This document shows, in pieces, positions 35,816 to 46,481 of a stretch of 64,000 nt of DNA. This DNA is from Euphorbia lathyris. Its lineage: Eukaryota > Streptophyta > Magnoliopsida > Malpighiales > Euphorbiaceae. The notes beneath the pieces are model-generated. The model did no database searches, was not told where the DNA came from, and was given only the letters and a program-made list of their open reading frames with translations. Made by a program: the position numbers and the translations under genes. The stretch covers positions 129,459,929 through 129,523,928 of the forward strand of contig NC_088911.1 in the NCBI RefSeq assembly GCF_963576675.1, in the 5' to 3' direction. The stretch's first letter is position 1. Each line of letters begins with the position of its first letter.

Positions 35816-37114
35816 TTGGCTCATTTAAAGTTATATTAGCTATTATTTAGGGTGGAAGTTATCTTCCATATTTTTATTACTTAAAACCATTTGAAATTAA
35901 AACGTATTATATTTAGTAGTTTTCGTTTTCTTTATTACATCGTATAGTATCTTTTACTTGTTTTTATATATAGATATATTCTTATTTTTAGATAAAAATG
36001 TATATATATATATATATATATGTATTTTCACTCTATTTTCGTATATATGTATATATGATTTGGAAAATGTTTTGATTGGATGAATTTGGATTTAATAATT
36101 TATTAATTATTGTCATTATGTTCAAATGAAGGATAATTGAGTGAAAAAGGGAAAATAAAAGATAAAAAGAGATTTCAAGTTGTTTGTTTAAATTAAAGTT
36201 TTTCTAGATATTCTTCAAGTGTAAATGAAAGATTTTTGTCATTTTAAACCGTTTTCAAAATATCACGTGTTGAAACCTTAATTCGTTCCAACGGCGGATT
36301 AAGCGACTCTTGTAATTAAAATCATTTTCTATTTGTAAATAATAGAGTTTTTAATGGTTTTCTTGTTTAAATGATTTTGTACAAAAATAAATGAACTTGT
36401 ATGCTTAATCGCGTTTTTGTTAAAACTTCTTATCTCACGTCTCCAAACACTCAAATCGTTCCAACGGCGATTCGAGTCGATATCATGTTAATTAACGGGG
36501 TTTTAAAACGTACCTAAATCGTTCCAACGACGATTAAGGTACGAACCATGTAAATAAGCTCGTTTTTGGAAAATGAGATTAGCTTAGAGTTAGTGTATAG
36601 TCTAAAGCATAAAATCACACTGTGAATAAATCAATTCTTTCTTCTCCTCCTCTCTCTCCTATGTATTTTAAATTTATGCAAAATGGGTGATTCTTTACTA
36701 AAATGGCTTTTAATGACATGCTCAAAACGGCTTTCAAAGCGAGAAAGAAAAGGTTTCAAATGAATTTTAAACTTAAAGAAATATGCGATTAGTCCGTTAT
36801 CGCCTAACACGCTGAGTAGGAGGCCGGTGGTTCATAATCGGGCGATGTCGGGGTGCCTAGTAGCCTTTCTCCGGAAAGGAGCTAGCCTTCTCGGCTCGTA
36901 CCTAAGTTTCCCGAACCCTCACCGGTCTCCCGCAAGGGATCGGTGTTCATTTTCCCATTCGTGGGTGGCGACTCTTCCATACTCCGAGCTCCGGTCCTGT
37001 CGAGCAGCTTGATTCCACGATTGGTTGCTTTCGACGCCAATCACCGCTTACGTCGCCATGAGGTGTCCACCTCCCGGTCCGCCCGGGCGAGGCCGTTCGG
37101 CACCTTGTCTAACA

Positions 37115-38933
37115 AGTGACGACTCTGCTGGGGAAGCGAGAAATTTGATTCCGGAAGGCGTGTAGCCCTTAACGGGGACGGATCGTATTATTTTTTTTCG
37201 TATGCATTCATAAGCATTATTGCAAACCTTTTGGGTAATTTCCACAAAACCTCTAGTGAGAGTCCATTCGTCGCTCGAAAAAGGCTAGTGTAAGTTCTCC
37301 CTTACAGTAAGGCGCCAAAGGGTCCCCATCCATTCGTTAGGGGCGAATTTGTGCGGTCCTGTGAGGTCCCGCGATCAGCCGTGTCAGCATATAGTAGCCT
37401 TAGAAGTTGCCATAGGATTACCCGTTACTATTTTTGATGTGATAAATGAATCAGTTCATGTTTTCAAATTGCCATAATACGTGTCTAATCCTAAAATATG
37501 TAAAGAAAATGAAACGGTACGTTAATATATACTCTTAAACCGATATACAAACTACCCCAAAACATCGAAACGATTCGAACTAAAGACGACTTAGTCATCT
37601 CGTATGAATGAACTTGTGCGACCCGCCTGGTCTCTTTCCGTGTCCCGAAGAAGGCACATGTTCAGGAAATACGTTATGACGTAAGCACGTATTAATACGA
37701 ATTGGTTTTGGTATTACGGACAGTTATATCTCGATTCAAAAGACTATATTAATGATAGCCGTTATTCACATTCTTTAGATACGTTTGGATAAAACGAAAT
37801 TATGACAAAACGAAAACAAAGAACATTTCTGTTTCGAATGACCCCGTTGTAACGTAAAGAGTTTCATAAACGTGGCCCGTCCCTTTGGAATGAAAAATAA
37901 ACTCTTACGTTACGCCTTGTGTTGTTCTTAAGAGAAATGGGTGTATCCGCGAAGGTGACTAAGAAAATAAAAGCAAAAATAAACAAACGACCAAAATCAT
38001 TCCGTATCTACGACGTATATCAATCCTGAGAGTAGTTAAAGAAAATGAACCAATATCGTTAAATACGTGCCTCAAACTGGTATATACGCCGTTTAAAATC
38101 ACGAAGTCGAATTAAGCTAAAAAACCGCATTATCGCACCATATGGACGAGACTGTGGGTTTGACTAATGGCTCGATCATTTCGACCGTTACCAAAACTAC
38201 AAGAAGTATGGCCCGATCTGCGTGTTTGATTGACTCGTGCCTAAACTGAAAAAGAACGGTAATATCCCTGCTTCGAATAAGCATGCGATTCAACGAAACG
38301 TTGATTTTCTATAACCACACTAGGGTGATACGCCCGTAGATGAGAAGAAATGGAAACTTGTTGCTAGCCGAAAGATTACCGTGCGCTCAAATAAGACTCG
38401 CTGTCTTCTCATATAGCCAAAACGAGCAAACAGATTCTTGACGCTAAAAACAAACACGTTATGCGATGAGTCCGTTCCCTAAAATAAAAAGTGATTTCCT
38501 CACTAAATAAACACGTGGTTACGTCTCTTGATAGATCCAAAAGATCTCGTCGTAATCCAAAAATCGAGACACGAACCCACGCGAATAAAAGGGAACGAGT
38601 CATTGTCAATAACGAATGAGTGAACCAGAAGAATAACTCATACCACGTCTAAAAACCGAGATGCGTTCGAAGGATATCAAAACCGGAACTGATGCATCTC
38701 GTAAAATAACGAGGCACGAGTTACTCCGAAAGGACAATCCAATTTGATCGATATCATAGTCACTAGATGTGGATACATCAAAACGAACTGTATTGTCTGA
38801 TGGATGATTTACTTTTTCCGCAATAATCGACGGCATCACGCGTCCCCCGGACCGCAATGTGAGCCCCAAACCAAAATCCTAAGAAAGAGACTTGGACCAT
38901 CGAGTGTGTGGAGGAATAAGGGTGGAAGAGAGA
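37115..38933 (+). mobile_element. Internal region of the nested LARD-like element
   Basis: This begins with TGACGACTCTGCTGGGGA at 37117-37134, in the position and style of a tRNA primer-binding site, and ends in a purine tract GGAGGAATAAGGGTGG (38910-38933). Between them no retroviral-type gene is found on either strand, as in large retrotransposon derivatives (LARDs) that depend on a helper. The purine tract is followed by TGTTGTGATATG, which does not match the start of the LTR copies. Where this element ends on the right is therefore unresolved; a missing or rearranged 3' LTR is likely. Confidence 0.6.
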
Positions 38934-41109
38934 TGTTGTGATATGTGTAATTACACTGATGTTTGTTCTTCTTATCTTATATATCCGTAAATAAATAAAC
39001 GCACACACCAGGAATCATGCATACATACTAATGGATGTCGTTCGCGCAGACTTCATCATTAAGCGGTTGTGGTTTCGCGAGAGTAACCGGCTAGTCAGGC
39101 AGTTTGATCAGCTACACATTGACAATTCTGAATCGGCAGTTGTGGCTTCTGAATCATCTTCGTCCGAGTATACTCAGTCTTCTGCCAGTATGTCTGCGAC
39201 GTGGTGCGAGCGCCTAGCAGCAGTCGGCGCGCGCCCGACGACAGTTGGACGTGCGCCCGATGGCCGCTGGGCGCGCACGCCCGACAGCCGTTGGGCGTCC
39301 CAACCAAGTTGGGCGTAGGCCCAAAATATTTTGGGCGTAGCCCGACGCCCGTCGGGCTACGCCCAATTTTTTTGGGATCCGTGCCTATAAAAGGCACGGA
39401 TCCCCATGCATTGAAGGGATGGAGGATTTTTTGGGAGCTTCTCACTCTAAAACATTTTTTAGAGAGAGAGTTATTTTTTGGGAAAAAACATTTTTTTTCC
39501 TAAAAGTTAAAATTTTACCGAAAACACAAAAAACACCGGAAAATCACGATTCGTGGAATCAACCGACTTCAACTGTCAATACCGATCTTGATGTATTATC
39601 CGAGGACTAGACTCGTTTTATTTTATTTAATTTATTTTCTTTATTTATTTATTTTTATGTTATAGTTTTATTTATTGAGTTAATTATTTATTTATCATGT
39701 TTTATTTAATTTTCCGTATTTATTTAATCTTTGTCTCGTATTAAATAAACATTCGATTTTGTTTTGAAATAAAAAACCTCGTTTGAACATCCCAATATGA
39801 ACCGTGATCCAATTCAAAGGTAGTTCGGGATTAAAAAACGTTGTAATTATAAGTTTTGGAAAATATTTCTAAATAACGTTTTAAAATAAAACATCGTTTT
39901 AGGAGTCTCCGTTGTAGATACTTATTTTGTCCGCGGATAAATTATCATATTTTGTGATTTTACCATTTTTTTAACCAATTTATTTCATAAATATTTTTAT
40001 TATGGATAGTTACTTAATAAACTAATATTTACGAAAAGAAACTGAAATTATGTATATAATCCCTATAATCGATTAAATATTTATGTTATAAAAATTAATT
40101 CGATTGATTAAGATGTTCGTTATTAATTAAAGGAATGTTATTTCTTTAATTAAATATGAATAAAATAATATTTAATTTTATTAATAGAATTATAGTAAAA
40201 TTATAAACACAAACCCATTATGAATTCTGAAATATAACAACCAAATAATACTCAAAAACAATACAAGCTCAAATACGTTCTGTTGGTTCTCTATAAAGGA
40301 GGGCAAGCAGGGATTCTCCATCTTCAACGTCCTTTCTTAGTGTCTTTCTTCAACAAGGTTTGAGTTCTGGTTCTTTTTTCTTTATAATCTTTGTTTTCTT
40401 CTCTTCTTCACATTTTCTTCTTCTTAAACTGTCTTATCTCCTCCATTTTCATCCTTTTCTTCTGCTTAATATTTTTTTCAGATCTGGTTCTGTTTTTATT
40501 TTCTTCGTATGCAACCTTTTGTTCTTCTTCATCTTTAATTCCTCTTCTTCTTTTATTCCTCTTTCAAGCCAGGTTCTGGTTTGGACTCTCAAGGCCAGGT
40601 TCTGGTTTTGAGTTATGTCCATCTTTAATCTATCTCCAAGCCAGGTTTTTTTAGTAGAATTTCTATTTACCATTCTTAAATTTTCCTCTTTTCTTTCTCT
40701 TAAGCTGTCTTCAAACCAAGATATGGTTTTCAAGAGGAGTTCTATAAAAAAAACAGAGCACCCTTCTTCCCTCTTGAAGTTCCCTTTTGCACCCATTACA
40801 TCCTCATTGAACTCCACCCTCCTGTAAAAAATAAATCAATACCATCCCAAAATAAACCACAGCAAAAAAGGAAGCTTCTACGCAAATACAGAAGCAAAAG
40901 CAAACTTGATCCCTCTCAATGGCTACCTTCCACACAATAAAAACTCAATTTTTGAAACCAAAAATCATCCATTTATCTACTCTATGCTAAGAATTAGAAA
41001 ACAGAGCACAAAAAAATCGAAAATGTTAACAGAGAAAGAACAGAAATTCCAGAAAAAATTAGGAAGAAACAAGTGATAATAACCCCAATAGAATCGGACG
41101 AGCCAAACG

Positions 41110-41450
41110 GAAACTAGAGGAAGAAGCTTACCTCTGGCACGATTTAAACGATACGATGAGAAGCAGGATCCTCGCCGTGTAACTGGAAACGGCACCGTGA
41201 TGAGGCGCAGATCGGAATGACAAACAGGAGTAGGCGGAGGTCGAGAAGCTGGCAGCGACTGCCATGGGATCTATCTTCGAATATCGAAAAAAAGAGTGAG
41301 AAGGAGAGTGGTGGCTGGGGCAAAGTATCATCGGAAGCCATAGCGGCTATGGGAGCTCTGATCTTCAGTTTTTGAGAGAAGAGAAGAGAAAGAAAAGGAC
41401 GAAGAGAAATGGAGAGGCTAGAAAGTGATTAGGGTTAATCCTAATCCTAA
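41110..41450 (-). pseudogene. Possible captured host gene start inside the LTR insertion
   Basis: Read on the minus strand, this looks like a plant 5' leader (AACCCTAATCAC, CT-rich tract) leading to ATG codons at 41341 and 41262. The second opens MAVAASFSTSAYSCLSFRS, a Ser/Ala-rich stretch like a plastid transit peptide. A good splice donor, AGAG followed by GTAAGCTT, lies near 41131. A gene of this kind is not expected in an LTR. The downstream gene is not present, so the donor gene cannot be named. Confidence 0.45.
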
Positions 41451-41817
41451 AAAGAGGGTTTTTAATCCAAATTTTAACATGAGCCATTGATCAAGATTAA
41501 TTCCTGATTTAAAGAGCTGGGCTAAATCCAAGGCCCGTTTCACCTTCCTCATTAATGGACCAGACCAGGTATGTATTCCAAGCCCAACTTGTTTTGTTCA
41601 TTTGCGCCTGCATACACTTTTGTTAATTAGTTTAGTTTAAATCTTTGTCTAAATTACTATTTTTTGTACTATGTGGATGTAACATAATTTTATTGATTAG
41701 TTAGACTCTTCATTAGTTAAGATTTAATTTTATTAGCTTAATGTTTATTACTTTAAGCTTCGATTCGATTAATGTAGTTCAATTTAATAGTTTTGCATAT
41801 TAATTACCCCTTCCGAT

Positions 41818-42245
41818 AATTACCGGCTCAATCCACACGCCTATATTCTAGGGGTATGAAATCGGTTTAGAGATAAAAATTAATTAAGATGAAACGACTT
41901 AATTCGTACGCCTATGTCGTAGGGGTATAAAATCGGTCCAAATAAATTTAATTAAACAAATCGGCTCAAACCATACGCCTATGTTCTACGGGTATGAAAT
42001 CGATTTAGAGATAAAAATTAATTAAAATGAAATGACCTAATTCGTACGTCTATATCATAGAGGTATAAAATCGGTCAAATAAATTTGATTAAAATAAAAC
42101 GGCTCAATCCTTACGTCTATGTTTTAGGGGTATGACGATACCCGAAATAAATTAATTAATAAACAAACGGCCTAATTCATACGTCTATGTTATAGGAGTA
42201 TGAAATCGGTCAGAACAAGATTAATCAAGCCGCTCCACTTATGCG
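41818..42245 (+). repeat. Tandem array of ~65-bp units
   Basis: Six to seven diverged units carry CGCCTATATTCTAGGGGTATGA-type cores (variants CGTCTATGTTTTAGGGG, CGTCTATGTTATAGGAG), alternating with AT-rich linkers such as AAAAATTAATTAA. The array is non-coding and part of the inserted LTR. Confidence 0.8.
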
Positions 42246-43126
42246 CTTATATCATAAGGAAAAGATATAATAATAGTTGATTAGACAAATAGTTAACACA
42301 AAAATCACATCTTTTACTACCAATATTTGGACGGGGTAGGGTGATTAATTAAGTTTTTCTTCCCTACACGTAACCGACAAACGAACCTAAAACCTCAATT
42401 TCGCAGACCCCCTTATCCGTAGAAATTCAATCATTTCCGGTGTCCAATCACGCCTTAATTCTGATTGGTGGCGACTCTAAAAAATAGTTTTAATTAGGAA
42501 AAACTATTAATCGATTTAGCTTCCGGCGTTCGTGCTCGAAAAATCCGGTAGCGACATCCGTTATAGACTATGATCCAATTTGGGTAGTTCGGAGGTCCAA
42601 AACGATAGAATAGATCTAATCTAAAGTGTTTAAATAAATCTGGAAAGTATAGGGACTGCTGTTGATATTCTGCCTTTTCTGTCACTAACAGCAGGTTAGC
42701 GACGGATTTTCCGTCGGTAATCTGCTGGAATCCGAAAATCCCTCTTTTAACAATCTCTTCTCAACTTTTTGATATTTCTACTTGTATATATATGTATATA
42801 ACTATGTAATATATTTTTAAAAATTACTTTTGAGTCCTATAACTATTAATTATATATTATGTAGCTATTTATTTCATATTTGGGACTTAATTCATTGTTG
42901 ACTTAGTTTTGTAAAGTATTATATGTGTATATATATATATAGTTTTGGCTCATTTAAAGTTATATTAGCTATTATTTAGGGTGGAAGTTATCTTCCATAT
43001 TTTTATTACTTAAAACCATTTGAAATTAAAACGTATAATATTTAGTAGTTTTCGTTTTCTTTATTACATCGTATAGTATCTTTTACTTGTTTTTATATAT
43101 AGATATATTCTTATTTTTAGATAAAA

Positions 43127-43190
<64 letters not shown>

Positions 43191-44640
43191 TTTCACTCTA
43201 TTTTCGTATATATGTATATATGATTTGGAAAATGTTTTGATTGGGTGAATTTGGATTTAATTTATTAATTATTGTCATTATGTTCAAATGAAGGATAATT
43301 GAGTGAAAAAGGGAAAATAAAAGATAAAAAGAGATTTCAAGTTCTTTGTTTAAATTAAAGTTTTTCTAGATATTTTTCAAGTGTAAATGAAAGATTTTTG
43401 TCATTTTAAACCGTTTCCAAAATATCACGTGTTGAAACCTTAATTCGTTCCAACGGCGGATTAAGCGACTCTTGTAATTAAAATCGTTTTCTATTTGTAA
43501 ATAATAGAGTTTTGAATTGTTTTCTTGTTTAAATGGTTTTGTACAAAAATAAATGAACTTGTATGCTTAATCACGTTTTTGTTAAAACTTCTTATCTCAC
43601 GTCTTCAAACACTCAAATCGTTCCAACGGCGATTCGAGTCGATATCATGTTAATTAACGGGGTTTTGAAACGTACCTAAATCGTTCCAACGGCGATTAAG
43701 GTACGAACCATGTAAGCTCGTTTTTGGGAAATGAGATTAGCTTAGAGTTAGTGTATAGTCTAAAGCATAAAATCACAATGTGAATAAATCAATTCTTTCT
43801 TCTCCCCCTCTCTCTTCTATGTATTTTAAATTTATGCAAAATGGGTGATTCTTTACTAAAATGGCTTTTAATGACATGCTCAAAACGGTTTTCAAAGCGA
43901 GAAAGAAAAGGTTTCAAATGAATTTTAAACTTAAAGAAATATGCGATTAGTTCGTTATCGCCTAACACGCTGAGTAGGAGGCCGGTGGTTCATGATCGGG
44001 TGATGTCGGGGTGCCTAGTAGCCTTTCTCCAGAAAGGAGCTAGCCTTCTCGGCTCGTACCTAAGTTTCCTGAACCCTCACCGGTCTCCCGCAAGGGATCG
44101 GTGTTCATTTTCCCATTCGTGGGTGGCGACTCTTCCATACTCCGAGCTCCGGTCCTGCCGAGCAGCTTGATTCCACGATCGGTTGCTTTCGGTGCCAATC
44201 ACCGCTTACGTCGCCATGAGGTGTCCACCCTCCGATCCGCCCGGGCGAGGCCGTTCGGCACCTTATCTAACACCGCGTATGATGTGCCTCCGGAGGTTAT
44301 ATTTTCTCCGAATGTGTACGATAAGGCGGCCCAGGCGAAAGCCGTAGAGTTTTGCAGTCGATTCAAGAAGAAGTGATTGAGACTGTTATCCAATGTTTTT
44401 GTTTTTCAAAGGTGTAATAATTTCTGTACGGTTGGTATCTTCGTGGATCTTTTGGCAGCTTAATGTGATCATCATTTTGCATTCTGATTTGATTTGAGCT
44501 TGCATGATGTGTTTTTCAAGTCTTGTCCTATTTTGCTATAAATAGGAGTCGATTTTTGCTTGCGGTTTTCGTTCATGTGGCGCTCTTACTTCAAGCGTTC
44601 ATATTTCTAGTTGCCTTTTTTACTCCTAGTTTCGTTGTGA

Positions 44641-45334
44641 TGTCACTCCGAGATGTCGTGGATTCTGCTAAGGTGCTCGAAGTCTAGAAGGCTATATCGG
44701 CGATGCCTCATCCCTATGTGTATTGTCCCCTAAGGGATGATCACGAGCTGGACAAGAAAGTGCGATATGCTTCTCCTGTATGGATGAACCGGAGTCATTC
44801 GCGGAGAAGTCGAAACGGGGAAATGAGAGTTCCGCACCCTATACTGGATCCGCGACGGACTCATGCGAAGTTGTTATCAGCGCCTTTTCTTCAACTGAGA
44901 AGAAAGTCTGGTCGCAAGATGGGATTGGGTTCCTGAACCCCGATGAGTCAGTGGTGCCCATGACAAATCCTCATCCTGCCTGGGTTAGGCGGCTGTTGGC
45001 CGATGAATTGGACAGGGTTATGAACCTTCCTCTTGTGCTGGAGAACCGTCGTCCTAGGCACCATGCTTCGTCGAGCCGTCCCCATGGGGCGACGTTCGTT
45101 GATCCGTTGAAACCTCGCAGCGTAGTTTTTCTTGAATTCTCGAGACAGGGATTTCTGGGGCCTATACCGGCCGATTCGGCACACCGAGTAACTTATGTGG
45201 GGAAAGCATGCTTATACCATAGGCAGAACGGGCATAACACCGATAAATGCATTGATTGGCGAGCAGTGCATCAAGCCCTTATGGATGCAGAGGCTATCCC
45301 GAACCCTGACAGTGTTCGTGCTACTCTCGAGTGA
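44641..45334 (+). pseudogene. Second antisense ORF of the Tat element, gag-like zinc motif
   Basis: Opens MSLRDVVDSAKVLEV at 44641 with an early stop and a frame change near 44770, then is open to 45334. The last part, CLYHRQNGHNTDKC, has the spacing C-X2-H-X4-H-X4-C, a zinc-knuckle variant. It is followed by an acidic/helical end (IDWRAVHQALMDA). The element's own Gag on the other strand has a similar block (KYHKSSRHSTENC plus QLQKEIE). The antisense ORF may therefore descend from a gag C-terminus in inverted orientation. That link is my inference; the product has no known role. Confidence 0.55.
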
Positions 45335-45669
45335 TTGTGACGTGTGTGATCTGTAGTTTTCTGTGTTTTGACCATGGTTGGGGCCTTTCTTCTGTTATGA
45401 ACTTGTGGAATGTTTTGCTTGTTATAAAATATAAGTCTATGCAGTTTTGCTTGTTGGTGTATACCCTGAAATTTCTTCCTTAGTGAGCGTTTAATATGTT
45501 TGTCTAGCACTGCTTAACGGAGCATGAATCGAAGTACTTATTCATGATAATGTGGTTATAACACGAGATTGTTTCGGTGGCCAAGAAACCACCAGAGGTG
45601 CTCGACTAGCCTTGCGGATAGCATTTTGATGCTTTTATAGCGGGGAACGCAATGCGGTGTCGGCCCGCA

Positions 45670-46370
45670 AATCATGGATAACAATATGCGATTGATAGGC
45701 TAGTTCGAAGGCGATCGAGATGCTCGATAGGCCTTTGGGTAGCATATAAATGCTCTTGTAGCGAAAAATGCATCGTTGTGCCTGCTTTTGAGCAATCGAT
45801 AACAATATGGGATTGTTGGTCGATTACGAAGGCGATCGAAATGCTCGATAAGCCCTTTGGATAGCATATAGATGCTCTTGTAGCGGAAAACGCATTGTTG
45901 TGCCCGCTTTTGAGCAATCGATAACAATATGGGATTGTTGGTCGATTACGAAGGCGATCGAGATGCTCGATAAGCCCGTTGGATAGCGTATAGATGCTCC
46001 TGTAGCGGAAAACGCATTGTTGTGCCCGCTTTTGAGCAATCGATAACAATATAGGATTGTTGGTCGATTATGAAAGCGATCGAGATGCTCGATAAGCTTG
46101 TTGGATAGCGTATATATGCTCTTGTAGCGAAAAACGCATTGTTGTGCCCGCTTTTGAGCAATCGATAACAATATGGGATTGTTGGTCGATTACGAAAGCG
46201 ATCGAGATGCTCGATAAGCCCGTTGGATAGCGTATAAATGCTCTTGTAGCGGAAAACGCATTGTTGTGCCCACTTTTGAGCAATCGATAACAATATGGGA
46301 TTGTTGGTCGATTACGAAGGCGATCGAGATGCTCGATAATCCCGTTGGATAGCGTATAGATGCTCTTTTG
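45670..46370. repeat. 122-bp tandem array next to pol
   Basis: Six units with GATCGAGATGCTCGAT cores near 45713, 45834, 45956, 46079, 46200 and 46322, highly alike. The minus-strand ORFs that run through it are products of the repeat, not genes. It lies just past the 3' end of pol, a place where Tat elements often carry tandem repeats. Confidence 0.92.
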
Positions 46371-46481
46371 CTGCGAGGACCGAATCAGGTAGCTCGCTTC
46401 CGGTTGTCATCAAGATGGGATTTTTTAACAAAAAAGGAAAACAGAGAACGAGAACCCTTTATTGATGATTTTCTTTACAAG

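Larger units (their letters stand above)
34575..37114 (+). repeat. LTR of a nested non-autonomous retrotransposon (copy 1)
   Basis: 2540 bp, repeated at 39199-44272 (minus an insertion). In order it has: a palindromic minisatellite (34600-34810); two perfect hairpins, the second enclosing TATAAAA (34872-34878); a leader that was read as an open frame; AT-rich DNA with (TA)n runs (35783-35812, 36001-36021); a repeated motif CGTTCCAACGGCG (36284, 36455, 36515); and a GC-richer 3' end finishing CTAACA. A primer-binding-like sequence follows directly, so this is the 5' LTR of a plus-strand element. It has no coding capacity that I recognise. Confidence 0.8.
39913..42556 (+). mobile_element. LTR-like insertion (2644 bp) in the solo LTR
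   Basis: It starts TGTAGATACTTATT and ends GTAGCGACA, the TG...CA ends of an LTR. It is flanked by a perfect 5-bp duplication TCCGT (39908-39912 and 42557-42561). A TATA-like CTATAAAGG lies at 40291. There are no internal duplicate ends or pol genes, so it is best read as another solo LTR or a small derivative. It carries a tandem array at 41818-42245 and a gene-like piece on the minus strand at 41110-41450. Confidence 0.8.
39199..44272 (+). repeat. Second nested LTR (probable solo LTR), interrupted
   Basis: The sequence matches 34575-37114 at both ends: 39199-39912 and 42557-44272. It starts ACGTGGTGCGAGC and ends CTAACA. It is flanked by CTGCG (39194-39198) and CCGCG (44273-44277), a 5-bp duplication with one mismatch. 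Removing the LTR and one flank copy joins the antisense reading frame on either side without a shift, which supports a solo LTR. The alternative, that it is the 3' LTR of the element starting at 34575, cannot be fully excluded. The (TA)n run at 43131-43186 is much longer than in the first copy. Confidence 0.75.
31934..44376 (+). pseudogene. Antisense ORF of the Tat element (gypsy-type PF04195-like), split by nested LTRs
   Basis: This reads opposite to gag-pol. It starts MSEGSSRGALRR at 31934 with a basic N-terminal region. After a frameshift near 32515 comes a conserved-type domain (QIHPNGWRMM, FYSLCRSAGY, WLKSREKLPF) resembling the plant 'putative gypsy type transposon' family (PF04195). A stop at 33001 coincides with a probable intron to about 33201. 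An acidic/charged section follows, then another intron (about 33858-33933) and a coiled-coil segment to about 34415. The frame reappears at 39031-39198 (RADFIIKRLWFRES) and, beyond the nested LTR, at 44278-44376 (VPPEVIFSPN). Antisense genes of this kind are known in Tat elements (Grande gene 23); function unknown. Frameshifts and insertions make it inactive. Confidence 0.7.

Noticed and set aside
36827..37012. ORF near the end of the LTR, also at 43985
   Set aside because: Present in both LTR copies with differences that do not favour coding. It is LTR sequence.
40360..40827. Plus-strand Phe/Ser/Leu-rich ORFs
   Set aside because: A pyrimidine-rich tract opens these frames. Low complexity, no start context.
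45672..46293. Series of ORFs starting MLSIAQK on the minus strand
   Set aside because: They are spaced by the 122-bp repeat unit, so they are products of the array.
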